NCBI RefSeq assembly: GCF_040187885.1
Contig: NZ_JBDPLH010000004.1
Span: 248,001 to 312,000 of the forward strand
Reading direction: 5' to 3'
DNA length: 64,000 bases
Source of the DNA: Roseateles_E cavernae
GTDB lineage: Bacteria; Pseudomonadota; Gammaproteobacteria; Burkholderiales; Burkholderiaceae_C
The notes below the pieces were generated by a model. It searched no databases. It was not told the origin of the DNA and saw nothing but the letters and a program-made list of their open reading frames with translations. Position 1 is the stretch's first letter, and every line of letters starts with the position of its first letter. Positions 39,504 to 47,704 of this stretch are shown here, in pieces. A program made the translations under genes and the position numbers.

Positions 39504-40226
39504 TCAAACCGCCAGCAGCTCGACTTCGAACATCAGCGTCGCGTTCGGCGGGATCACGCCGCCGGCGCCGCGCGGGCCGTAGCCGAGCTCCGAGGGGATG
39601 ATCAGCACGCGGGTGCCGCCGATCTTCATGCCTTGCACGCCTTCGTCCCAGCCGCGTATCACCATGCCGGCGTCGAGCTTGAACTTGAAGGGGTCGCGGC
39701 GGTCCTTGCTGGAGTCGAACTTCTTGCCCTTGTTGCCGTTCTTGTAGAGCCAGCCGGTGTAATGCACGGTGACATTGGCACCGCTCTTGGCCTCGGCCCC
39801 TTCGCCCACCACCACATCCTCGTACTGCAGGCCGCTGGCGGTGGTCTGCAGCGTCAGCTCGACCGGCTCCTCGCCGCCGGCCACGCCCAGCAGCTCCACT
39901 TCGAACAGCAGCGTGGCGTTCGGCGGAATCACGCCGCCGGCGCCCTGGGCGCCATAGCCCAGCTCGGGCGGGATGATCAGGGTGCGGCTGCCGCCGACCT
40001 TCATGCCTTGCACGCCCTCGTCCCAGCCGCGTATCACCATGCCGGCGTCCAGATCGAACTGGAAGGGGTCATTGCGGTCCTTGCTGGAGTCGAACTTGGC
40101 GCCCTTCTGGCCGTCCTTGTAGAGCCAGCCGGTGTAGTGCACGGTGACTTCCTGGTCGGACTTGGCGACGGGGCCGCTGCCTTCGACGGTGTCTTCGAAC
40201 TGCAGGCCGCTGGCGGTGGTGATCAT
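39504..40226 (-). CDS. tandem FKBP-type peptidyl-prolyl isomerase
   Basis: 240 residues made of two complete FKBP domains of about 112 residues each, joined by a linker of about 10 residues. Each copy has VTVHYTGWLYK, KFDSSKDR, GMVIRGWDEGVQGMK, ELGYG and GVIPPNATL-FEVELL, so both active sites look intact. The two copies share most residues. No signal peptide, hence cytosolic. Start chosen at ATG 40226, with AAGGA 7 bases upstream. Proline isomerisation helps folding; the reason for the duplication is unknown. Confidence 0.95.
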   Translation of the reverse strand: MITTASGLQFEDTVEGSGPVAKSDQEVTVHYTGWLYKDGQKGAKFDSSKDRNDPFQFDLDAGMVIRGWDEGVQGMKVGGSRTLIIPPELGYGAQGAGGVIPPNATLLFEVELLGVAGGEEPVELTLQTTASGLQYEDVVVGEGAEAKSGANVTVHYTGWLYKNGNKGKKFDSSKDRRDPFKFKLDAGMVIRGWDEGVQGMKIGGTRVLIIPSELGYGPRGAGGVIPPNATLMFEVELLAV

Positions 40227-40255
40227 GTTGGATCCTTGAATTGGAATGGCCGGCA

Positions 40256-41122
40256 TCATAAATCGCGCCAGCGGGTCACGGCTTCGGCCAGGGCATCGGC
40301 CGGCGTGCCGGCGTGCAGACGCAGGCCCAGATGGCCGGCCGCCGCGCGCAGCGCGGCAAGCGGATCGCTCAGGTCCAGCGCGGCGGCGCCGTTCTGCTTG
40401 GACAGCTTCTCGCCATTGGCGCCCAGCACCAGCGGGGTGTGCAGATAGCGCGGGGTTGGCAGGCCCAGCAGCTGCTGCAGCCAGCGCTGGCGCGGCGTGT
40501 TGTCGGCCAGATCCTCGCCGCGCACCACATCGCTGATGCCTTGCTCGGCATCGTCCACCACCACGGCCAGCTGATAGGCCCAGAGCCCGTCGGCGCGCTT
40601 GAGCACGAAGTCGCCGACCTCGGTCTCCAGCGCCTGGGCCTGGGCGCCGAGGCGCCGGTCCTGCCATTCGATGCGGCCCGCGCCCTCGGTCAGCGCCCGC
40701 CAGGCGCGCGCCAGCCTGCCCTGCAGTCCGCCCCGGGCGGGGCGGCAGGTGCCGGGATAGACCAGCTCGCCGTGGCGGGGCTGCGGGCCGGCGGCGGCCG
40801 CGATATCGCGGCGCGAGCAGGCGCAGCCATAGGCCTGGCCGGCCTCGACCAGGCGCTGCAGCGCGGCCGCATAGAGCGCGCCGCGCTGCGACTGCCAGAC
40901 GGGCGGCGCATCGGGCAGCAGGCCCACCGCAGCGAGCTGGGACAGGATCAGCTGGTCGGCGCCCGGCGGGCAGCGCGGCGTGTCGACATCCTCGATGCGT
41001 ACCAGCCAGCGCCCGCCGTGGGCGCGCGCATCCAGCCAGCTGGCCAGCGCCGCGACCAGGGAGCCAGCATGCAGCGCGCCGGTGGGCGAGGGCGCAAAGC
41101 GACCGACGTAGCGGCCAGCCAT
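40256..41122 (-). CDS. gluQ: tRNA glutamyl-Q(34) synthetase
   Basis: 288-residue GluQ-RS, a truncated glutamyl-tRNA synthetase that attaches glutamate to queuosine at position 34 of tRNA-Asp. HIGH-type motif in APSPTGALHAGS, KMSKS-type motif GEKLSKQNG, and CACSRRD with a later cysteine (YPGTC) for zinc. The anticodon-binding domain of GluRS is absent, which defines the family. The ATG overlaps the LysR stop by one base (TGATG). Confidence 0.95.
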   Translation of the reverse strand: MAGRYVGRFAPSPTGALHAGSLVAALASWLDARAHGGRWLVRIEDVDTPRCPPGADQLILSQLAAVGLLPDAPPVWQSQRGALYAAALQRLVEAGQAYGCACSRRDIAAAAGPQPRHGELVYPGTCRPARGGLQGRLARAWRALTEGAGRIEWQDRRLGAQAQALETEVGDFVLKRADGLWAYQLAVVVDDAEQGISDVVRGEDLADNTPRQRWLQQLLGLPTPRYLHTPLVLGANGEKLSKQNGAAALDLSDPLAALRAAAGHLGLRLHAGTPADALAEAVTRWRDL

Positions 41123-42114
41123 CAAAGCAGCAGCCCCTCATGCTGCTCCAGCAGCGAGCGCCGCGTCGCCGCGCTCTGCAGCTGGCCCAGCCACCAGGAC
41201 AGGGCCTTGGCGGGCGGCTGGCCGGTGTTGCGCCAGGCGTAGTGCATGGGGAAGACGCGTTTTTCCTGGAAGGTCGGCAGCTGCAGCAGGCGGCCGGCCT
41301 CGACATGGCGCCGCACCATGGACACCGGCAGCGAGCCGCAGCCCAGGCCGCGCATCAAGGCCTCCAGCTTGGTGGCCATCGAGGGCACGGTCAGCACCTC
41401 CTGGCCGGGCATCACGCCCACCGTCATCGGCGCCAGGCTGCGGGCGCTGTCGGCCACCGCGATGATGCGGTGCTGCGAGATGGTCGCGGCCGACAGCGGG
41501 CCGTCGTGGCGGGCCAGCGGGTGGTGCGGGGCCACGCAGAACACCATCTCCATATCGCCCAGCAGCTCGCAGAACACCGAGCTGCCCGGCGGCTGGGCCG
41601 AGGTGCCGATGGCCAGATCGGCCTGGCCCGACAGCAGCGCCTCCCAGGTGCCGGACAGCACCTCGACGCGCAGCTTCAGCCGGGTCGGCGGGCCCTTGGC
41701 GACCACGCCGTCGGCGCCTGGGGTGTCATCGACCGGCAGCTGGTAGAAGGCCTCCATCAGATCGAACAGGGCCCGGCGCGCCACCGCGTCGTCGATCGCG
41801 ACGGTCAGCTCGCTCTCCCAACCGGTGGCGACGCGCCGCACCCGGTTGGCCACCGCATCCATCTCCTGCAGCAGGCGCCGGCCCTCGACCAGCAGCTCCT
41901 GGCCGGCGGCGGTCAGCTCGGCCTGGCGCGAGCGGCGATCGAACAGCAGCACGTCCAGCGCCTCTTCCAGCTGGCGCACGCTATAGGTCAGCGCCGAGGG
42001 CACCTTGCCCATGGCCCGCGCGGCGGCCGCAAAGCTGCCGGTGCGGGCGATGGTGTCCATCATCGTCAGGGCCTCGGGGGTCAGGACGCGGCGTTTGTCG
42101 TGGGTGGCGTGCAT
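41122..42114 (-). CDS. LysR family transcriptional regulator
   Basis: 330 residues. Winged helix with FAAAARAMGKVPSALTYSVRQLEEALD at about residues 28-55, then the effector-binding domain. It is divergent from the pirin gene with a 134-base gap; CTTCA-T-TGAAG at 42177-42187 is a possible half of its operator. LysR and pirin pairs of this kind are common in proteobacteria, so it likely controls the pirin gene. The stop is coupled to gluQ. Confidence 0.9.
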   Translation of the reverse strand: MHATHDKRRVLTPEALTMMDTIARTGSFAAAARAMGKVPSALTYSVRQLEEALDVLLFDRRSRQAELTAAGQELLVEGRRLLQEMDAVANRVRRVATGWESELTVAIDDAVARRALFDLMEAFYQLPVDDTPGADGVVAKGPPTRLKLRVEVLSGTWEALLSGQADLAIGTSAQPPGSSVFCELLGDMEMVFCVAPHHPLARHDGPLSAATISQHRIIAVADSARSLAPMTVGVMPGQEVLTVPSMATKLEALMRGLGCGSLPVSMVRRHVEAGRLLQLPTFQEKRVFPMHYAWRNTGQPPAKALSWWLGQLQSAATRRSLLEQHEGLLL

Positions 42115-42248
42115 GGGCAGAGGGCAAAGGCGTGGGCCTTCATCTTATTTGAACGTTGACTTCATCGGCGAGGGGGCTTCATTGAAGGCTCCCGCTCCTA
42201 CATTGGATCCATGGCGCCGACGAGGTGCTCAACAAACAGGAGCTCACG

Positions 42249-42971
42249 ATGCTTGAACTGATCAAATCCTCCGACCGCGGCTATGCCGACCATGGCTGGC
42301 TGAAGTCCTTCCACAGCTTCTCCTTCGCCGACTACTACAACCCCCAGCGCATGGGTTTCGGCGCGCTGCGCGTGATCAATGAAGACCGTATCGCCCCGGG
42401 CACCGGCTTCGGCACCCACGGCCATCGCGATATGGAAATCATCAGCTATGTGCTGGACGGCGAGCTGGCCCACAAGGACAGCATGGGCAACGGCGAGAAG
42501 GGCGGCGCCCATGCCGGCGTCATCAAGCCCGGCGATGTGCAGCGCATGAGCGCCGGCACCGGCGTGATGCACAGCGAGTTCAACAACGCGCAGGGCAGGC
42601 AGACCCATTTCCTGCAGATCTGGATCATGCCCGACCAGCGCGGCGTGGCGCCCAGCTACCAGCAGCTGCATTTCCCGGCCGAGGACAAGCGCGGCCGCCT
42701 GCGCCTGGTGGCCTCGAACGACGGTGCCGAGGGCTCGGTGTCCATCCACGCCGACGCCAGGCTTTATGCCGGCCTGTTCAATGGCGATGAATCGGCCGAG
42801 CTGGTGTTGGCGCCGGGGCGCTTGGCCTATGTGCACCTGGTGCGCGGCAGCCTGCTCGTCAACGGCCAGACCCTGGCCGGCGGCGATGCGCTGAAGCTGG
42901 CCGGGACCGACAAATTGGTGCTGGGTCAGGGCTCGGATGCCGAGGTCCTGGTGTTCGATCTCGCGCCCTGA
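42249..42971 (+). CDS. pirin family protein
   Basis: 240-residue double cupin of the pirin family. The N-terminal metal-binding motif THGHRDMEIISYV and later GVMHSEFN provide the histidines and glutamate. Pirins bind Fe(II) and some show quercetinase activity or act as redox-responsive cofactors; the role here is unknown. ATG 42249 has AGGAG 7 bases upstream; a GTG at 42225 is less likely. Divergent from the LysR gene. Confidence 0.93.
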   Translation: MLELIKSSDRGYADHGWLKSFHSFSFADYYNPQRMGFGALRVINEDRIAPGTGFGTHGHRDMEIISYVLDGELAHKDSMGNGEKGGAHAGVIKPGDVQRMSAGTGVMHSEFNNAQGRQTHFLQIWIMPDQRGVAPSYQQLHFPAEDKRGRLRLVASNDGAEGSVSIHADARLYAGLFNGDESAELVLAPGRLAYVHLVRGSLLVNGQTLAGGDALKLAGTDKLVLGQGSDAEVLVFDLAP

Positions 42972-42991
42972 GACTGGATAGACTCACGGCC

Positions 42992-43717
42992 ATGGAAAAA
43001 CTGTGGACCGTGCTGACCTTTCTGCCCGCCATCGACTGGCTGGCGCTGGGCTTGTTCTTTGGCGGCTGGGTCGGTTATGCCCAGTTCGCCAAGCGCCAGG
43101 CGGTGGCCAAGGACTCGGTGCTGGCGGCGACCAACCGCGAGCGCCGGCTCTGGATGCTGCAGGTCACCTACCGCGAGGTGCGGGTGATCGACGGGGTGGT
43201 CGTGCAAAGCCTGTCCACCAGCCCGTCGTTCTTCGCCTCCACCACCATCCTGATCATCGGCGGCCTGTTGGCCGTGCTGGGCGCCAGCGACCAGGCCAGC
43301 GAGCTGGTGCGCGAGATCCCGTTCGCGGCCCGCACCTCGACCCTGGTCTTCGATCTGAAGCTGGTGCTGCTGGCCGGCATCTTTGTCTACGCCTTCTTCC
43401 GCTTCACCTGGAGCATGCGCCAGTACACCTTCGGCGCGCTGCTGGTGGCCTCGGCCCCGGACCACAAGCTGTTCGAGAGCGGCGGCCTGTCGCGCGAGGC
43501 CTTTGCCGACCGCGCCGGCCGCGTCGTCGGGCTGGCGGCCGAGACCTTCAACGACGGCCTGCGCGCCTACTACCTGGCCTTCGCCGCCATCGCCTGGTTC
43601 TTCTCGCCCTGGGCCTTCATCGGCGGCACGGTCGGCGTGATCTACATCCTCTACCAGCGCGAGTTCCGCTCCGAGGTGCTGAAGGTCTTGCAGGGAGATG
43701 GCAGCGGGGAGGGCTGA
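42992..43717 (+). CDS. DUF599 family membrane protein
   Basis: 241 residues with about four membrane helices (WLALGLFFGGWVGYA near residue 15, ASTTILIIGGLLAVLGA near 83, LKLVLLAGIFVYAFFRF near 123, and AIAWFFSPWAFIGGTVGVIYILY at the end). The FASTTILIIGG-L and FRFTWSMRQY segments are DUF599 hallmarks. Function unknown. It is 20 bases after the pirin gene and may share its transcript; convergent with the exporter gene. Confidence 0.88.
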   Translation: MEKLWTVLTFLPAIDWLALGLFFGGWVGYAQFAKRQAVAKDSVLAATNRERRLWMLQVTYREVRVIDGVVVQSLSTSPSFFASTTILIIGGLLAVLGASDQASELVREIPFAARTSTLVFDLKLVLLAGIFVYAFFRFTWSMRQYTFGALLVASAPDHKLFESGGLSREAFADRAGRVVGLAAETFNDGLRAYYLAFAAIAWFFSPWAFIGGTVGVIYILYQREFRSEVLKVLQGDGSGEG

Positions 43718-45538
43718 TCAGCCCTCGAACTGCATCGCCGCCAGCCTTGCATACAGCCCGCCGGCGGCCACCAGCTCGGCATGCGTGCCGGTCTCGACGA
43801 CGCGGCCGTGTTCCATCACGACGATGCGGTCGGCGCGTTGCACGGTGGCCAGCCGGTGCGCGATCACCAGGGTGCTGCGGCCCTGCATCGCGACCTCCAG
43901 CGCCGCCTGCACCGCACGCTCGCTCTCGGCGTCCAGCGCGCTGGTGGCCTCGTCGAGCAGCAGCAGCGGCGGGTTCTTCAGGATCGCTCGCGCAATGCTG
44001 ATGCGCTGGCGCTGGCCGCCGGACAGGCGCACGCCGCGCTCGCCCAGAAAGGTGTTGTAGCCCTCGGGCAGCTGGCTGATGAAGTCGTGCGCGAAGGCGG
44101 CGCGAGCCGCCGCGAACACCTCCTCGTCGCTGGCCTCGGGGCGGCCGTAGCGGATGTTCTCCAGCGCATTGGCCGAGAAGATCACGCTGTCCTGCGGCAC
44201 CAGGCCGATGCGCTGGCGCAGCGCCTGCAGCGAGACGCGATCGATGGGCACACCGTCCAGCGTGATCGTGCCGGCCTGCGGCTGATAAAAGCGCAGGAGC
44301 AGCTGCAGCACCGTGCTCTTGCCGGCGCCGCTGGGGCCGACCAGGGCCACGGTTTCGCCGGGGCGCAGCTCCAGGTCGAAATCGGCCAGGGCCTGCTGCT
44401 GCGGGCGCGAGGGGTAGTTGAACTGGATGCCGCGCAGGCTCAGTCCGGAGCCGCCGGCGGTGGCCGGCAGCGGCAGCGGCATGGTGGGCTCGGCGATGGT
44501 CGAGCGGGTCGCCAGCAGCTCCATCAGCCGCTCGGTGGCGCCGGCGGCGCGCAAGACATCGCCCCAGACCTCGGCCAGCACCGCGACGCTGCTGACCAGC
44601 AGGATGACGTAGACCACGGTCTGGCCCAGATGGCCGGCGCTGATAGTGCCGGCGATCACCGCCTGCGTGCCCTGGTACAGGCCCCACAGCATGGAGCCGA
44701 AGGTGGCGGTGATGATGAAGGCCACCAGCATGGACCGCACGCGGGTGCGCTTGCGCGCGGTGTCGAACGCGGCCTCGCTGGCCTGGGCGAAGCGGCGCGT
44801 CTCGGCACCTTCCTGCACATAGCTCTGCACCACGGTCACCGCGTTCAGCACCTCGGCCGCGATCGCGCTGGTGTCGGCGACGCGGTCCTGGCTGGCGCGC
44901 GACAGGCGCCGCACGCGCCGGCCGAAATAGATGGCCGGCAGCACGACCAGGATCAGCAGCCCCAGCACCTGGGTCATCACCCAGGGGTTGGTGATGATCA
45001 GCATCACCATCGCACCGACGCCCATCACGCTGTTGCGCAAGCCCATCGACAGGCTGGAGCCGACCACGGTCTGGACCACCGTGGTGTCGGTCGTGATGCG
45101 GCTCAGCACCTCGCCGGTCTGGGTGTGCTCGAAGAACTCGGGGCTTTGGCGCAGCACATGGCTGTAGACCGCATTGCGCAGATCGGCGCTGACCCGCTCG
45201 CCCAGCCAGGTGACGGCATAAAAGCGCGCTGCCGAGAACAGGCCCAAGGCCGCGCCGACGGCGAACAGTGCCAGGAAATGCCCGCGCAGCGCCATCAGCC
45301 GCTCGCCCGGATCGCTGGCCACCAGGCCCTGGTCGATCAGCCCGCGCAGCGCCAGCGGGAAGGCCAGCGTGGCCAGCGCGGCCAGCAGCAGGAAGAGCAG
45401 GGCGGTCAGGATGCGGCCGCGATAAGGCGCAAGAAAAGGCCAGAGGCCGGAGAGGGCGCGGGGGGAGGCTTTGGGAGCGGTGTCGGCTATAGCGTCGAGT
45501 GCAGGCATGCGTGGCAAGGCGGGTGGCGGCGCAGGCAT
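43718..45538 (-). CDS. MsbA-like ABC exporter (fused permease and ATPase)
   Basis: 606-residue half-transporter. Six-helix membrane domain at about residues 30-330, ATPase domain at about 360-606 with Walker A GPSGAGKST, signature RLSGGQRQR, Walker B LLLLDEATSALD and switch histidine AHRLAT. It works as a homodimer and exports lipids or drugs; lipid A flipping (MsbA) is one possibility, but the genome context gives no substrate. GAGG lies 6 bases before ATG 45538. Divergent from the chemoreceptor gene. Confidence 0.92.
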   Translation of the reverse strand: MPAPPPALPRMPALDAIADTAPKASPRALSGLWPFLAPYRGRILTALLFLLLAALATLAFPLALRGLIDQGLVASDPGERLMALRGHFLALFAVGAALGLFSAARFYAVTWLGERVSADLRNAVYSHVLRQSPEFFEHTQTGEVLSRITTDTTVVQTVVGSSLSMGLRNSVMGVGAMVMLIITNPWVMTQVLGLLILVVLPAIYFGRRVRRLSRASQDRVADTSAIAAEVLNAVTVVQSYVQEGAETRRFAQASEAAFDTARKRTRVRSMLVAFIITATFGSMLWGLYQGTQAVIAGTISAGHLGQTVVYVILLVSSVAVLAEVWGDVLRAAGATERLMELLATRSTIAEPTMPLPLPATAGGSGLSLRGIQFNYPSRPQQQALADFDLELRPGETVALVGPSGAGKSTVLQLLLRFYQPQAGTITLDGVPIDRVSLQALRQRIGLVPQDSVIFSANALENIRYGRPEASDEEVFAAARAAFAHDFISQLPEGYNTFLGERGVRLSGGQRQRISIARAILKNPPLLLLDEATSALDAESERAVQAALEVAMQGRSTLVIAHRLATVQRADRIVVMEHGRVVETGTHAELVAAGGLYARLAAMQFEG

Positions 45539-45616
45539 TGTGGCCTCTTTGGCCGACGACGATCAAAAACGCGGGCGGCACGGGCCGGCCTTTCCTGGCG
45601 GCGCGTGCGAACAGCG

Positions 45617-45645
45617 CTCAAGATGGCGCCGCTGGCTGACGATAT
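45617..45645 (+). promoter_or_regulatory. putative sigma-28 (FliA) promoter of the chemoreceptor gene
   Basis: CTCAAG, 15 bases, GACGATAT. The FliA consensus is TAAAG or TCAAG, 14-15 bases, then GCCGATAA/T. It stands 38 bases before the chemoreceptor start, as expected for a flagellar-class gene. Confidence 0.5.
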
Positions 45646-45683
45646 AGCAAGAGAGCCAGTGTCTGGTGTTGGGGCCTCTTGAT

Positions 45684-47255
45684 ATGACACAAGCAAGCCA
45701 AGGCATGGGGTGGCGTTCACAGCTGAGCATTGCCCAGCAGTTTTCGCTGATCGTCGGTGTTGCCGTCGCCATCCTGTTGGGCATCATCGGGCTGAGCCTG
45801 CTGCGCGTGCAGGCGCTGGGCGCGACGGTGGAGCAACTGGCCACCGACCAGGTCGAGCGGCTGCAGCTGGCGCAGCGCTGGCGCGGCAATATCGCCGTCA
45901 ACGCGACCCGGGTCTTCGCCATCATCGAGTCGGACGGCGACAGCCTGCAGGACTATTTCAAGGACGGCATGGCGGCGGTCACCGCCGACACCAGCACCGT
46001 GCAGAAGCGCTACGCCGAACTGGAGACCAGCCCCGAGGGCTTGCGCATCCAGGAGGAGTTGGCCGGTGTGCGCAAGTCCTATCTGGAGGCCCGTGACAAG
46101 GCGCTGGCCCTGAAGAAGCAGGGCGATATGGCGCAGGCGCGCTCGCTGGGCCGCAGCAGCTTTGCGCCGCTGATGGAGCGCTATATCGCGACGGCCGACA
46201 AGATGGTGGCGTTCCAGGCCCGGCGCTCGGCCGAGCAGGCCGCCGAGGCGGCCGGCATGATCAAGGCCTACCGGCTCATGGTGCTGGGCGCCGGCCTGGC
46301 CGGACTGGCCCTGCTGTGCCTGCTGGCCTGGGTGGTGGTGGCTGGCATCCGGCGTTCGCTGGCCTCGGCCAGCGAGGCGGTGGCCAGCATCGGCGAGGGC
46401 GATCTTTCACGCGAGATTCGGGCCGAGGGGCGCGGCGAGGTGACCGAGATGCTGCGCTCGATGCAACGCATGCAGAGCTCGCTGGTGCGCATCGTCGGCG
46501 CGGTGCGCCAGAGCAGCGACAGCATCGCCACCGGCTCGGCCGAGATCGCCAACGGCAATGCCGACCTGAGCCAGCGCACCGAACAGCAGGCCGCCAATCT
46601 GGAGCAGACGGCGGCCTCGATGGAGGAGCTGACCAGCACCGTCAAGAACAATGCCGACACCGCCCGCCAGGCCGCAGCGCTGGCCAATGCCGCGTCGACG
46701 GCGGCGGTGCAGGGCGGCAGCGTGGTGGGCCAGGTGGTCGCGACGATGCAGGACATCTCCGCCGCCTCCAACAAGATCACCGACATCATCGGCGTGATCG
46801 ACGGCATCGCCTTCCAGACCAATATCCTGGCGCTGAACGCGGCGGTCGAGGCTGCCCGGGCCGGCGAGCAGGGGCGGGGCTTCGCGGTCGTTGCCGCCGA
46901 GGTGCGCAGCCTGGCGCAGCGCTCGGCCAACGCGGCCAAGGAGATCAAGGGCCTGATCGTCAACAGCGCCGAGAAGGTCCAGGCCGGCACCCGGCTGGTC
47001 GGCGAGGCCGGCCAGAGCATGGAGGGCATCGTCGCCCAGGTGCGCAAGGTCAATGACCTGATCGAGGAGATCTCGCACGCCACCGGCGAGCAGACCACCG
47101 GCATCAGCCAGGTCGGCGAGGCGGTGACCCAGCTCGACCAGGTCACGCAGCAGAACGCCGCCCTGGTCGAGCAGAGCGCGGCCGCCGCCGAGAGCCTGAA
47201 GCACCAGGCTGCGCAGCTGGCCGAGGTGGTCAGCGTGTTCAAGCTGGGGCGCTAG
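45684..47255 (+). CDS. methyl-accepting chemotaxis protein
   Basis: 523 residues: membrane helix at about 25-45, a four-helix-bundle-type periplasmic sensor (to about 195), second membrane helix (VLGAGLAGLALLCLLAWVVVAG), HAMP, and the cytoplasmic signalling hairpin with the conserved tip IIGVIDGIAFQTNILALNAAVEAARAGEQGRGFAVVA. Methylation-type segments (AEIANGNADLSQRTEQQAANLEQTAASMEEL) are present. No C-terminal CheR-binding pentapeptide is seen. The ligand is unknown. ATG 45684 chosen; a FliA-like promoter lies upstream. Confidence 0.93.
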   Translation: MTQASQGMGWRSQLSIAQQFSLIVGVAVAILLGIIGLSLLRVQALGATVEQLATDQVERLQLAQRWRGNIAVNATRVFAIIESDGDSLQDYFKDGMAAVTADTSTVQKRYAELETSPEGLRIQEELAGVRKSYLEARDKALALKKQGDMAQARSLGRSSFAPLMERYIATADKMVAFQARRSAEQAAEAAGMIKAYRLMVLGAGLAGLALLCLLAWVVVAGIRRSLASASEAVASIGEGDLSREIRAEGRGEVTEMLRSMQRMQSSLVRIVGAVRQSSDSIATGSAEIANGNADLSQRTEQQAANLEQTAASMEELTSTVKNNADTARQAAALANAASTAAVQGGSVVGQVVATMQDISAASNKITDIIGVIDGIAFQTNILALNAAVEAARAGEQGRGFAVVAAEVRSLAQRSANAAKEIKGLIVNSAEKVQAGTRLVGEAGQSMEGIVAQVRKVNDLIEEISHATGEQTTGISQVGEAVTQLDQVTQQNAALVEQSAAAAESLKHQAAQLAEVVSVFKLGR

Positions 47256-47279
47256 CGAGCGCCCCGCGCTTCCTGCTGA

Positions 47280-47675
47280 TTACTTCAGGCTGAAGCGCAC
47301 ATTGACCGGCTTCTTGCCGGCCAAGGTCACGGTGGCCACCACCTTGGTGCCCGGGCCGGTCTTGAAGCTGCCCTTGGCCTCCAGCTTGTTGTCGCCGGCC
47401 GGGCTCAGCGCGAGCTCGCTCTTGTCGGCGCCGCTGAGCAGGGTCAGCTTGGCCAGCGCGCCGGCGGTGGAGGCCGGCTTGCCATGGTCGCGCACATACA
47501 GGGTGATCTGCTCGGCCCTGGCCACCAGCTCGAAGTCGATATCGCTGGCCTCGACCACGACGCCGCCGTGCAGCGGCTTGTGCTCATGGGCGTGGCCGTG
47601 ATCGCCGGCCGCCTGGGCGGCGAGGCTCGCCAGGCTCAGCGCCGCAGCGCCGGCCAAAGTCTTGATGGTCATCAT
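47280..47675 (-). CDS. periplasmic protein at the end of the czc operon
   Basis: 131 residues with a clear signal peptide (cleavage near AAQAAG, residue 23). The mature N-terminus is His-rich (GDHGHAHEHKPLHGG), a likely metal-binding loop, then a beta-sandwich-like region (FELVARAEQITLYVRDHGKPASTAGA). AGAGGA lies upstream of ATG 47675. It follows czcA by 29 bases and is the last gene of the operon, perhaps a periplasmic metal sponge. It resembles the CzcC-neighbour proteins at 51929-52468 in the FELV...LYL/LYV pattern. Confidence 0.8.
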   Translation of the reverse strand: MMTIKTLAGAAALSLASLAAQAAGDHGHAHEHKPLHGGVVVEASDIDFELVARAEQITLYVRDHGKPASTAGALAKLTLLSGADKSELALSPAGDNKLEAKGSFKTGPGTKVVATVTLAGKKPVNVRFSLK

Positions 47676-47704
47676 TGTTGAAGTCCTCTCGTTGGTGGTG
47701 TTGA

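Noticed and set aside
39283..40255. An integrase gene next to the cassette array
   Set aside because: The sequence to the right of the last core holds a terminator and the FKBP gene; no tyrosine-recombinase motifs are seen anywhere in the window.
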